From NCBI GenBank assembly GCA_044224515.1, contig JBGAKH010000005.1, positions 186,001 to 250,000 on the forward strand: a DNA stretch of 64,000 nt. The letters run 5' to 3'. This DNA is from JBBATK01 sp044224515 (GTDB lineage: Bacteria > Bacteroidota > Ignavibacteria > Kapaibacteriales > NICIL-2). Made by a program: the position numbers and the translations under genes. The stretch's first letter is position 1. Every line of letters starts with the position of its first letter. Below, piece by piece: positions 44,480 through 53,575 of this stretch. The notes beneath the pieces are model-generated. The model made no database searches, was not told the origin of the DNA, and worked only from the letters and a program-made list of their open reading frames with translations.

Positions 44480-46069
44480 ATGACACACATAACTTCCTCT
44501 CTACTATTTCGTCTTGTATCCATTGGCATGGCAATCGTGCTTCTATGGAACAGCGGATGTTACAGCTTGCACCGCAAGCTCGTCTCTCCTCAAAACACTT
44601 CCGAGATCAACCCTCAGGTAAAGCCCATCTTAAAAGCACATCTCTACAACGGTGAAGTGTGGGTGTACAAGGAGTTTCAGCTTGATAGTCTGCACTCCCG
44701 AGTGATTGGCGAGGCTTCAAAATTTACTGCGCTTCGGGTTGCAATCGCACCAACCACTCGCTTCGACACGTTGGACTTTTCACGCGTTGCGCTCTTTGAA
44801 ACAAATAGTGCGCAGCTTTCCAGTGGATTTACTGCGCTGCTGGTTGTGGGAATGGCGATTGGCGCATTCGGACTGGTCTGCATTGTAAATCCTAAAGCCT
44901 GTTTTGGTTCATGCCCAACAATGTATACATGGAATGGCACCGAGTGGAAGCTGCAAGCAGAGTCTTTTTCGAGTTCGATTTTGCCCGCTTTGGAAGAGAG
45001 CGATGTAGATGCTTTATATGATGTCAAACCGCTAAACTCGGAAATCGTCATTCGCATGAAGAATGAAGCCTACGAAACTCACGTGCTTCGTTACGTAGAT
45101 GTGCTTGCAGTGGAACATGATGCAACAGAGCAGGTTTACTACAGCGGTACAAATGAGTACATTGTGGGACAAAACATTCACGAAGTTCTCAACGCCCGCG
45201 CTGAAGAGGGAGATGTTCGGGAGCTGCTCTTGAAAAAAGATGAATTGGAACGAAGCAGCAGTGCCGATTCCTTAGACCTGGCTACGAAAGAGACAATAGA
45301 ACTCGATTTCTTAAACTCTAATCATGACCCTAAGGCCTTGGTTTTGGGATTTCGACAATCGTTAATGTCGACCTACCTGTTCTATCGCACCTTGAGCTAC
45401 ATGGGAAAGAACGCCGGAACTCACCTCGCAGCCCTGCAGCGAAGCGACAATCCCGGTGCCATGGTTCAGTCCATACGGCGCGTCTTAGGCGATATCGATG
45501 TCGAGATGTACGATGGACAACGCTGGAAATCCTGTGGTCAAATCTTCGAAGCCGGTCCCATAGCTCACAATCAGATGGCCCTGCTTCTGCCGAAGAACAC
45601 CAACCCGCTTATCAAACTACGTCTACGAGTCGCAAAAGGTTATTGGAGAATAAACTCAGCTGAACTCGTGGATGTACAGCGCGTAGCTCGAGAATCGAAT
45701 GCCGATAGCTCGGTGCATCGCATACACCCTCAAGACATTAGTCGAGGCACGGTACACTATGCTGCTCTTGTAGAGAAGATGCGCACACAGAGTGCGCCTC
45801 TTGTGACTGTTTCAGGTGATGCCTATGATTTGCACTACACACTCCCGAGTTCAAAGAGCTCTAAGCAGTTCTCGTACTTTGTCGATGCAAAAGGGTATTA
45901 TCTAGAGTGGATTCGCGAGCAATGGATGGGAGAAGAGTCGGATCGTAAAGTGGCGCAATTGTTTTTAAGACCGGCTGATTACATTCAGTCGGAAACAAAA
46001 GCCTTCAAGCGAGTTGAAGCGGACATGGAACAAACTTTCTGGAGGAGCCGTGTACCAGCCGAACCATAG
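44480..46069 (+). CDS. Lipoprotein with SCPTxYxW-type domain, hypothetical
   Basis: This 529-residue lipoprotein has a lipobox (IVLLWNSGC, Cys 27). After about 90 residues a hydrophobic segment (GFTALLVVGMAIGAFGLVCIV, about 116-136) occurs, directly before CFGSCPTMYTWNGTEWKLQAESFSSSILPALEESDVDAL. This SCPTxYxWxGxxWxLxAE motif marks a conserved family I recall in several environmental phyla, with function unknown. The start at ATG 44480 follows a GGAGG site 8 bp upstream; an upstream GTG overlaps that site. The next gene overlaps its 3' end by 20 bp. Confidence 0.78.
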   Translation: MTHITSSLLFRLVSIGMAIVLLWNSGCYSLHRKLVSPQNTSEINPQVKPILKAHLYNGEVWVYKEFQLDSLHSRVIGEASKFTALRVAIAPTTRFDTLDFSRVALFETNSAQLSSGFTALLVVGMAIGAFGLVCIVNPKACFGSCPTMYTWNGTEWKLQAESFSSSILPALEESDVDALYDVKPLNSEIVIRMKNEAYETHVLRYVDVLAVEHDATEQVYYSGTNEYIVGQNIHEVLNARAEEGDVRELLLKKDELERSSSADSLDLATKETIELDFLNSNHDPKALVLGFRQSLMSTYLFYRTLSYMGKNAGTHLAALQRSDNPGAMVQSIRRVLGDIDVEMYDGQRWKSCGQIFEAGPIAHNQMALLLPKNTNPLIKLRLRVAKGYWRINSAELVDVQRVARESNADSSVHRIHPQDISRGTVHYAALVEKMRTQSAPLVTVSGDAYDLHYTLPSSKSSKQFSYFVDAKGYYLEWIREQWMGEESDRKVAQLFLRPADYIQSETKAFKRVEADMEQTFWRSRVPAEP

Positions 46070-46652
46070 TTTTCGCAATCTGCTCTTCGCCTGCAGTGCG
46101 GGTCTACTGCTCAGTAGTTGTGCCGTCGTGCATCCTCCGGATACATGGAAAGAGCCAACTGCGAAAGAAGCTACCACGACCGTGTATGGTTCATTCGTCT
46201 ATATCGAAGGCGCCAGACCTCGCGATAGCCAACGTGAGTGGTCTATACAGGGCGAGCTCATTGCAGTTCAAGATTCATCAATTGTCGTCGCTACGGCAGA
46301 CAGCACCGTTGTCGTACCGGATTCGATCGTCTACGTTGCTCGACTCGCAGTTACAGAGAATCATGCCGGTAGCTATCCCTTAGTGGGGCTTCTTATGATG
46401 GTAGGTTCTCCTTGGGTCAATGGCGCTTTTTGCGTCATAACGGGAACCGCATCGCTCCTTACCGGTTTGATTTCAAATGTGGCCGGCACAACCGATGGCC
46501 ATCCCGGAACGAGTTCCTTCCTCACCGGTATAGAACCGACGTGGTGGCAAGAGCAGAGGAAGTATGCGAGATTTCCCGCCGGGCTGCCGACCGGACTCCG
46601 GCTCCGATCGATTAAAGCATTCGCTCCCGGAGAGCAACCAAGCTCACAATAG
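46050..46652 (+). CDS. Hypothetical lipoprotein coupled to upstream gene
   Basis: This 200-residue protein begins at GTG 46050 after a GGAGGA site within the last codons of the preceding gene, overlapping it by 20 bp. It has a lipobox (GLLLSSC), a beta-rich domain (STTVYGSFVYIEGARPRD ... ELIAVQDSSIVVATADSTVVVPDSIVYV; residues about 40-110), a hydrophobic stretch about 115-150 (GLLMMVGSPWVNGAFCVITGTASLLTGLI) and a Pro-rich C-terminus. No family is recognised. Tight coupling suggests that both lipoproteins form one complex at the envelope. Confidence 0.72.
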   Translation: MYQPNHSFRNLLFACSAGLLLSSCAVVHPPDTWKEPTAKEATTTVYGSFVYIEGARPRDSQREWSIQGELIAVQDSSIVVATADSTVVVPDSIVYVARLAVTENHAGSYPLVGLLMMVGSPWVNGAFCVITGTASLLTGLISNVAGTTDGHPGTSSFLTGIEPTWWQEQRKYARFPAGLPTGLRLRSIKAFAPGEQPSSQ

Positions 46653-46984
46653 TGTTCGAACGCCTCGCATGACCTCGTACTGACTTGAGCACATCGTACT
46701 ACATCGTACTACATCGTACTACATCGTACTACATCGTACTACATCGTACTACAAAGCAGTAGCGGACGCAACCCACCAGTAAATACAATTTCGCATAGTA
46801 ACAGCTTAACTCACATATGGTAACACTGAGCCGGCGCGCCTCGTTCTGCGCCACTCCGGTGGTCTGCCTTGTGACCCTATGGACCGAATTCATTCGGAGG
46901 AGGCATTGTCGTGGAATTGATTTGCACTACATTGACTTTGCGCAAAGAATGTTGGTATCACACTATTGCTATGAAAGGTATACG
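46653..46984 (+). other. Intergenic region upstream of the giant gene, with tandem repeat
   Basis: These 332 bp hold the 10-nt tandem repeat at 46691-46753 and no protein gene. The frame of the giant gene is open from 46817 but its signal peptide starts at 46985. Confidence 0.45.
46691..46753. repeat. 10-nt tandem repeat ACATCGTACT, 6 copies
   Basis: Six identical copies and the first three bases of a seventh lie between the lipoprotein and the giant T9SS gene. The repeats are perfect, suggesting recent expansion by slippage. Confidence 0.95.
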
Positions 46985-49900
46985 ATGCGAAGCATGAGCA
47001 TACTCATTCGGTGTTCCCTTGCAATTGTGATGGGTCTTAGCACATTACAGCAGTGCGATGCGCAGAACTACGACCGACTTAAAGTCCTTGGAAGTTCAAA
47101 GTACGGAACAGCTACCGCCCTGCTGCAGAACCACCAAAACTTAACTGATATCACAACAGACGCGCAGGGGAATGTTTACATAGTCGGTTATGGATTCTCA
47201 GGAGAAACGACACCCGGCGCCTTTATGACGACACATACAGCGAACGGAACCGTGTTCGTGGCGAAATTTAATCCAACGCTTACTACAATGCTGTGGGGCA
47301 CATACCTCGCAGGGAATTACTCCGATTGTTCAGGTTCAATAGCAGTTAACTCTGCCGGTGAAGTTTTGATAACCGGAACTACGGCGTCACCGAGTTTTCC
47401 CCTCACGGTTGCAAGTGATCAACAGTATCTGAGCCAAAGTGCTGCTTGCAACTTTGTAGCAAAGCTGAATCCTTACGGTTCTCAGCTTGTATTTAGTCGC
47501 TTACTCTCACGAACAGCAGGCACTACCTATCATTCCACAACTAATTACGGTGCAGTAACTGCACATGCCTCTGTGAGCGCTGTGTTTGACGCAAATGGTG
47601 ACATCGTGGTGGTGGGAGGTTGCACGACAAACTTCCACACCACAGCAAACGCCTATCAGTCCACCAACGCCGGTGGTACTGACTGTTCGCTCACGAAGCT
47701 TAGTTCGAACGGTACGGTTCTCTACTCAACCTATATAGGTGGTACAGCGTCGGATGAACCGCGACGTATCCTGTCAGTCGGCAATACCATTTACATTAGT
47801 GGACGCACACTCTCCACAAGCTTTCCGTTCGTGACAAACAAACCGCCTGACGGCTCGTATGACGCTTTCATCATGAGCTGGAATAACGGGACAAACCCCA
47901 CTCCTCAGGCAGGCTACGCTATCGGTGGATCAGGAACAGAGGATGCAAACGGTCTGGCGTATAGCACAAGCACCAACAGCGTGCTACTTTGTGGCTATAG
48001 TAGCTCGTCAAACTTTCCTTGGACAGCACAGCTTCTTCCAGCAGCGGTAACAGGTGGTTTTGTGAGTTCTTTATCACCTGGGCTGACATCTTTGAATTTC
48101 ACCACGATGATCGGAGCGACTGTTAGACCAAGTCAAGTTGCCGCTCGATCCAATGGTGATTTCTATGTGGTGGCCAGTATGATGAATACAAGCTCGCTTA
48201 TACCACTGTCCTCGACCGCGATCAAGAGCACATCGCAAAACACTGACGGGGTCATTATTGGTTCATCACCAACCGGTCAGCAGCTTCGATACGGTAGTTT
48301 TTTCGGAGGCTCAGGATACGAGAGCTGCTGCGCGCTTGCTTTGAACGAATCCAGTGCGTGTGGTTTTCGTATTGCCATGTGCTTTGACCAGATAACGTCG
48401 AAGACGGATTTTCCGGTGAGCACCGGTGCGTATCGGGGAAACAATTGTGACTGTTTTAATACCGGTATGGTTGTCTTTGGTGTTTCCCATCCGGATACGC
48501 TGGTTATAAGTCAAGGCACACATTGCGGCGAGTACCTCTTTAGCACTTCAACCTCACCAACGCCTACTTGCGACCTCAGTGGTGTCAGTTGGAGTTTTGG
48601 CGATGGTACGAATTTCACGACGTTCAGCAGTTCAATAGCACACATCTATCAGAAGAATGGTACCTACCATGTGACGATTCGACAAATTTATGGTGGCACC
48701 GATACCGCATACATCGACACAACGATTGTTGTGAAGTCGCAACCCGTTGTGAGTGTGAATCCAAAAACGAGCTACATCTGTGCAAAGGATAGTGGGGCAA
48801 TTGTTCAAGCCAGCGGAGCTGCGAAATACATCTGGTCGCCCGGTACAGGTTTGAGTGACTCGACCATTGCGAATCCATTGATTCGTCCGACGAAGAGTAT
48901 GCGTTACGTGGTGCGAGGCATCAACCCGGACGGTTGTTTTGCGGAGGATACTCTCCAAGTCTACGTCGTTAATGTCAATGCCAAACTAAGTTCCGATACG
49001 GTAATCTGCGCCGGCTCTTCGGTGTCGATAAAGGCATCGGGAGCTACGTCATACTCTTGGTATCCGGCAAATGGACTCAACACTACCAAAGGTTCGACTG
49101 TTGTTGCGACACCTCAAAGCTCAACCTACTATCATGTGGTAGTTTCAGATGCGGCCTGTGTTGACACCTTGCACGTTCGAGTTGGGGTTAGTCACGCTCC
49201 GCGCTTCGTCATGAACCCAGGACCAATTTTGTGCACCGGCGGCACGACACAGCTCGGCTTGGTACTAACAGCCCAGGATTCTTTGGACACGGTCGGTATT
49301 CGTTATGCGTGGACTCCAACGAGCACAATGCTTAACCCAAGCTCTGCCAACCCTACTGTGAGTCCGTTGAAAACGACGACATACTACTGCGTTGTATCGA
49401 ATGCCTTCGGATGTTCCCGTCGCGATAGTGTGGTTGTCAAAGTGCAAAACTCTTTGGATCTGCACGTCCAAGATGAACGCATCTGTTGTCGAGGAGGAAG
49501 CATCCAACTTATAGCAAGCGGTGGTGCGCAGTATAGTTGGTCGCCTACCACCGGACTCAGCGATCCCTTGTCTGCTTCACCAATCTGTAGTCCATTGGTA
49601 GACACAAAGTACACCCTCATTAGCTGGAGCGGCGATTTTGGTACAGCTACGTGCCGAGACACAGCTTTCGTTCACGTACGAGTCTATGATTTTCCCACGT
49701 TGAGAGCTTCACGAGACACAACGGTCTGTCCGAACTCAGTCGTGGTGCTGAACTGTCGCCTCGATTCAAGTATGAGTGACCCAACTCTGCGCTACGAATG
49801 GCGCACACTTGGTGATTCGTTGTTGAATACGAGTACGGCTGTGGATGTGTCGCCGATTTCAACAACAGAGTATGTATGCACTGCCCGTAATGCAGACGGA

Positions 49901-51271
49901 TGTATTAGTCGAGACACCGTGCGAGTTACCGTACGCAACATTCTTCGTTTCAGTATTAATCCGCAAGCTGACGTCCTACCGAATCAGAGCTTTCATCTGT
50001 CAATCGTGCAACCACAGGCTTCAATCACATACACCTGGTATGATGCACAAGGTAAAAAGCTAAGTGTGGGTGATAACTACTATACGAAGCTCGACACATC
50101 ATCATGGTTTTACGTGCATGCTCAAGAGGGCGGCTGCGATGCCTGGGATTCAATCTATGTTCGGGTAGTCGCCTATGCACCTGTCAAGGCTTGTCAAGCG
50201 CGGTCGGCCTGCTTTGGGGACAGCGTGCTGTTGTACGTTGTTCAAGCTAAAACAAGTGCCGGCTACTCGTGGATCGACCGAGATACAACATTCAGTAGCT
50301 CCGGTGATTCTATTGTCGTAGCTGCTGTGAAATCAACCGTCTACTATGTACGTGAGCAATATGGACACAATGAGAGCACGGACTCGGTTGCGTTGACCGT
50401 ATACAACCGACCTCAGGTTCAGGTGCATGACACAACGGTATGTGAGGGCAGTACTTTGGATGTGGTCGCAGAAGATTCAAGTGTCACTGATCTCCTTGAG
50501 TGGTTTGATGAGAAAGGAACGCTGGTTTCACAAAACAGAAGTCTTCGCATCGAATCTGCCGCAGCGCGTAGCTACGTCGTTCGAGCGCGATCACTCCAAG
50601 GGTGTACGAGCACGGACACGCTGCTGGTTTCTGTCATGCCTCACGCTACGGTGCATCTTCAACTTCGAGGAGCTGATACGATATTTATTGGCGCTCCTAC
50701 TCAACTATGGCTTGAAGCATCCGCAGATCGCCAGCTCAACGGTCTTCGCATCCGTACTCGTGTGACGATGCCGGCTGAGTTGCTTCAGTCCTCTCTGACG
50801 CAGCGCATCGGCTCCGAGGCGGTATGGAGTATCGACACCTTGGTCAATCTTTCTCAAGCTGCGACACGCATCGGAACCTTAGACGGAATGGTTCTCATTA
50901 GTCATGAGCCTCATGTGAGTGTACGTCTCGATAACTCTTCTATCTCACTTGATACACGGTGTTCCTCGATTCGTGAAGACTATCTTCAGCTGTATGTGAA
51001 GGAGATCTGCGGTGCAGACTTGATGCGACTGGCCTTTAACGATGGTGCACTCGCTGTCTACCCGAACCCGAGTTATGGGGATGTGATCATCAATTCAAGC
51101 GAAGAGCTAAGCGTGGTCAACTCCTTAGGACAATCCCTTGTCATTGAAAGCCAAGATTATGACTATGCCGGCACACGACGCATACTTCGTTTACGCTCAC
51201 TCAAGAGTGGCGTGTATCTCGTTCGTGGTCTCCTTTCTCAACAAACCCGCAGCTTCGTTGTATGCGATTAA
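46985..51271 (+). CDS. Giant T9SS-secreted adhesin-like protein (propeller, PKD, Ig-like repeats)
   Basis: This 1428-residue protein has a signal peptide (LAIVMGLSTLQQCDAQ). Residues about 30-520 carry SBBP-like beta-propeller repeats (GNVYIVGYGFS, GEVLITGTTASPSFP, GDIVVVGGCT, STYIGGTASDEP). A PKD domain follows at about 528-583 (VSWSFGDGTNF ... YQKNGTYHVTIRQIYGG). Residues about 590-1330 hold at least six Ig-like/PKD-derived modules with the pattern C-x-D ... ASGA-x2-Y-x-WSP-x2-GLS ... x-C. The end (LAVYPNPSYGDVIINSS ... SGVYLVRG) is a T9SS type A sorting tail. Start: ATG at 46985. It probably sits on the surface and mediates adhesion or matrix binding. Confidence 0.9.
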   Translation: MRSMSILIRCSLAIVMGLSTLQQCDAQNYDRLKVLGSSKYGTATALLQNHQNLTDITTDAQGNVYIVGYGFSGETTPGAFMTTHTANGTVFVAKFNPTLTTMLWGTYLAGNYSDCSGSIAVNSAGEVLITGTTASPSFPLTVASDQQYLSQSAACNFVAKLNPYGSQLVFSRLLSRTAGTTYHSTTNYGAVTAHASVSAVFDANGDIVVVGGCTTNFHTTANAYQSTNAGGTDCSLTKLSSNGTVLYSTYIGGTASDEPRRILSVGNTIYISGRTLSTSFPFVTNKPPDGSYDAFIMSWNNGTNPTPQAGYAIGGSGTEDANGLAYSTSTNSVLLCGYSSSSNFPWTAQLLPAAVTGGFVSSLSPGLTSLNFTTMIGATVRPSQVAARSNGDFYVVASMMNTSSLIPLSSTAIKSTSQNTDGVIIGSSPTGQQLRYGSFFGGSGYESCCALALNESSACGFRIAMCFDQITSKTDFPVSTGAYRGNNCDCFNTGMVVFGVSHPDTLVISQGTHCGEYLFSTSTSPTPTCDLSGVSWSFGDGTNFTTFSSSIAHIYQKNGTYHVTIRQIYGGTDTAYIDTTIVVKSQPVVSVNPKTSYICAKDSGAIVQASGAAKYIWSPGTGLSDSTIANPLIRPTKSMRYVVRGINPDGCFAEDTLQVYVVNVNAKLSSDTVICAGSSVSIKASGATSYSWYPANGLNTTKGSTVVATPQSSTYYHVVVSDAACVDTLHVRVGVSHAPRFVMNPGPILCTGGTTQLGLVLTAQDSLDTVGIRYAWTPTSTMLNPSSANPTVSPLKTTTYYCVVSNAFGCSRRDSVVVKVQNSLDLHVQDERICCRGGSIQLIASGGAQYSWSPTTGLSDPLSASPICSPLVDTKYTLISWSGDFGTATCRDTAFVHVRVYDFPTLRASRDTTVCPNSVVVLNCRLDSSMSDPTLRYEWRTLGDSLLNTSTAVDVSPISTTEYVCTARNADGCISRDTVRVTVRNILRFSINPQADVLPNQSFHLSIVQPQASITYTWYDAQGKKLSVGDNYYTKLDTSSWFYVHAQEGGCDAWDSIYVRVVAYAPVKACQARSACFGDSVLLYVVQAKTSAGYSWIDRDTTFSSSGDSIVVAAVKSTVYYVREQYGHNESTDSVALTVYNRPQVQVHDTTVCEGSTLDVVAEDSSVTDLLEWFDEKGTLVSQNRSLRIESAAARSYVVRARSLQGCTSTDTLLVSVMPHATVHLQLRGADTIFIGAPTQLWLEASADRQLNGLRIRTRVTMPAELLQSSLTQRIGSEAVWSIDTLVNLSQAATRIGTLDGMVLISHEPHVSVRLDNSSISLDTRCSSIREDYLQLYVKEICGADLMRLAFNDGALAVYPNPSYGDVIINSSEELSVVNSLGQSLVIESQDYDYAGTRRILRLRSLKSGVYLVRGLLSQQTRSFVVCD

Positions 51272-51304
51272 AACGAATAGGAGATGGAGTTTGCGGAGCT
51301 GACT

Positions 51305-51407
51305 GATCAGCCGGATCAGCCGGATCAGCCGGATCAGCCGGATCAGCCGGATCAGCCGGATCAGCCGGATCAGCCGGATCAGCCGGATCAGCCGGATCAG
51401 CCGGATC
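51305..51407. repeat. 9-nt tandem repeat GATCAGCCG, 11 copies
   Basis: Eleven perfect copies and a further GATC begin 33 bp after the giant gene stop. The unit is a multiple of three bases, so it would not shift a reading frame. Perfect copy identity suggests recent slippage. Confidence 0.95.
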
Positions 51408-51476
51408 TTTCTATCGAATAGAACATTGATGTAGAAATATTCCATTCTAGCTTGTGTCGGCGAAGAGATTTGCAGT

Positions 51477-51501
51477 ATGCGCAGGCCTATGGCCTGCGCA
51501 T
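51477..51501. repeat. Perfect 11-bp hairpin, 3-nt loop (REP-like)
   Basis: ATGCGCAGGCC, loop TAT, GGCCTGCGCAT. It differs from the hairpin at 15869-15893 mainly by one base pair in the stem and one loop base, which suggests a common origin. Confidence 0.85.
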
Positions 51502-51730
51502 GATAAATGAGCGTCGCTGTAGTACTCATATGACAGGGACTACTGCATTGTGGCACTATGAGACTCACGTCAGCTTGTGACGACCCTTGAAGTGACAAGC
51601 ACGACTTGCCGCGTAGCCTGAATCCCTCAATAGCTACACCAGACTTGATATCGAGCAAAGCTGCAATACTGCGTAGATTTGAGAGCAGTATCTCAGCTTT
51701 ATTCGAGTGACACCTCACGATTGGTCTCGT

Positions 51731-52777
51731 ATGCAGCAACACTTCTTTAGAAAAGCCGCCTTTCGCTTCATATGTGCAATGGCGCTGATTATTCCGGCCT
51801 CTGCGCAGTCGATCAAGGTACAAACGGCCTCAGAGCACTACGACACGGCGATGTCTTACGTGAATTCCAAAGACTACATCAAAGCTCTGAAAGAGTATGA
51901 CGTAGCTATTGCCATTGACTCAAACTTTGTCGATGCCTACTACAATAGAGGCAACGTGAAAGTAACAACAAAAGACTTTGAGGGAGCAATACGTGACTTC
52001 AGTCGAGCGATTACTCTGAATCCGGAGTTCGTAAACGCCTATATCAATAGAGGCTTTGCACTTCTGATGCATGAGAAGCTTCCCTATGCATTGCAGGATT
52101 TCAATAAAGCAATTGCACTGGACTCAACGAGGGCAAATGCTTATGTGGGACGCGGTCAGATCTTCCTTCGGCAGAACGATTTGGATCGTGGCTGCATGGA
52201 TTTGACGAGGGCGAAAAAGCTAGGGAATAATGATGTCGACAAGTTCTTGCTCAAGTTTTGCTCCGCGTCGAACTCAGAGACATCGATCGACACAACGTCA
52301 GTACGACAGCATGCCACGCTTCGCTTGGATTGGCCGGCAGATGAAGCCTGGCGAGTCGTTAATCAAGAAGACGGTGCAGACTTGCTCATGATCGAGTTGC
52401 TTAAAGGCAATGAGACCTTTGAAAACTGGTCTGAGATAGGGACCATGTTCGTCTACAAGAATGTAAAAGCTTCAATGGCTATACCGCTTGAGACACACAT
52501 GGAGCTGTTACATAAAAATGCTGTCAAGCGATGTCCGAGCGCTAAAGTGACCTTTCTAGAGAAAGACGAAAAGGCGCAGTTCCCTTGGATTCTGTTTAAG
52601 ATTGAGTCCAACGAACAAAGTCGCACGGAGTCGCAAGTGTGGTACTACGTTCAGACGAAGAATGAGCTCTTCGCCAACTTCAGGGGAGTCAAGCTTGGCG
52701 CCGTACCGCCCGAACTTGAAAAAAAGTGGATAGACTTCTTTAAGAATTCCAAAGTTATAGTCGAACAAAGTCGATAA
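51731..52777 (+). CDS. TPR-repeat secreted protein
   Basis: This 348-residue protein has a signal peptide (FICAMALIIPASAQS) and at least three tandem TPR units in residues about 30-140: SEHYDTAMSYVNSKDYIKALKEYDVAIAID, SNFVDAYYNRGNVKVTTKDFEGAIRDFSRAITLN, then PEFVNAYINRGFALLMHEKLPYALQDFNKAIALD. The remaining about 190 residues form a globular domain with no recognised family (LDWPADEAWRVVNQEDGADLLMIELLKG ...). TPRs mediate protein contacts. The ATG at 51731 is preferred because the signal starts there. Confidence 0.85.
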   Translation: MQQHFFRKAAFRFICAMALIIPASAQSIKVQTASEHYDTAMSYVNSKDYIKALKEYDVAIAIDSNFVDAYYNRGNVKVTTKDFEGAIRDFSRAITLNPEFVNAYINRGFALLMHEKLPYALQDFNKAIALDSTRANAYVGRGQIFLRQNDLDRGCMDLTRAKKLGNNDVDKFLLKFCSASNSETSIDTTSVRQHATLRLDWPADEAWRVVNQEDGADLLMIELLKGNETFENWSEIGTMFVYKNVKASMAIPLETHMELLHKNAVKRCPSAKVTFLEKDEKAQFPWILFKIESNEQSRTESQVWYYVQTKNELFANFRGVKLGAVPPELEKKWIDFFKNSKVIVEQSR

Positions 52778-53575
52778 TCGTGAACCGCAGACGTTAGGCT
52801 CGATGATCTCCATGTCTACAGAGTGCCGCAACCACTTTTATTGCGCGAACTCTTGACTCTTCGCAACTGTACATGCTGCCGGGCGAGCAGGACTCACATC
52901 CGATTCTGATGAGTCGCTCTCATTCATGCTTGACCTGATGTCTGATCGATTGTGACAACTGAAGCATTCTGTCTTAAGCTTTGCTTAGCTACGCTCACAC
53001 GCGTAGCTTTTGTGCCGGCGCTCAACTCAGCGCCTCATTAGTTCAACGTGAATCACAAGAGTGTTTACGATTGTATGGAAGATGCTCGATTCACTAACGT
53101 CGCTTTGCGAATCGCAGCAATGAGCGTCTATATCCTGCACTGCTCAACGAAAAGAGTTTGCTCCTGCCGGAACCAACACAGACAGTGCTTCTGCGCACAG
53201 AGTCATTGCGTCGATGAGGAGGTTTTCAAGAAGATCTCGTTAGAGCGAAGGATGCGTTAGTGTAAGCGTAGAACACCATGATCGGCCGCAATCGCGCCAT
53301 GGCGTTTTCATACATGGCTTCTACGAAGAACTTCCCGGGTATTTTCATGAGGCAGGAAACATCCACCTAGGACATTTTTTGTTAAGAGGTGCAGTATATC
53401 GTTATGCGTGTACCGGTTGCAGGTCTAGCCCATTGTCCATAGATTGACCGCATACGGTAGGTCACACTTCAACGCAACTATGCTCAAAAACTTTGCACGC
53501 AGTATAACACTACGTTCGATGAAAGCTAACTCTGTGCTTTCATTGCAGCGATTTGTTTGCTTCCCGCATCTACGT
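52778..53575. other. Long intergenic region with two hairpins
   Basis: These 798 bp hold two close hairpins at 52987-53008 (AGCTACGC, 6-nt loop, GCGTAGCT, then TTTTG) and near 53015-53032 (GGCGCT, 6-nt loop, AGCGCC). They may end the TPR gene transcript, 200 bp away. Small frames here (for example 53048-53260) do not read like protein. Confidence 0.45.
52987..53012 (+). terminator. Possible terminator hairpin with T-tail
   Basis: AGCTACGC (52987-52994) pairs with GCGTAGCT (53001-53008) and TTTTG follows immediately. The hairpin is distant from the upstream TPR gene stop (52777). Confidence 0.45.

Larger units (their letters stand above)
51272..51730 (+). other. Intergenic region after the giant gene, with tandem repeat and REP-like hairpin
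   Basis: The 459 bp contain the 9-nt repeat (51305-51407) and the hairpin at 51477-51501. A 208-codon minus-strand frame passes through the repeat as LIR-LIR-LIR, but it has no other sign of being real. Confidence 0.5.

Noticed and set aside
46691..51407. CRISPR array
   Set aside because: The tandem arrays have no spacers and units of only 9-10 nt; no cas genes are present.
51197..51823. A 208-codon minus-strand reading frame crossing the 9-nt repeat
   Set aside because: Its central part is only the LIR repeat made by the tandem array, the rest has no family signs, and it overlaps the giant gene end and the TPR gene start on the other strand.
53048..53260. A 70-codon plus-strand frame in the gap before the second deacetylase
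   Set aside because: No recognisable composition or ribosome-binding site, and the region looks like non-coding DNA with hairpins.
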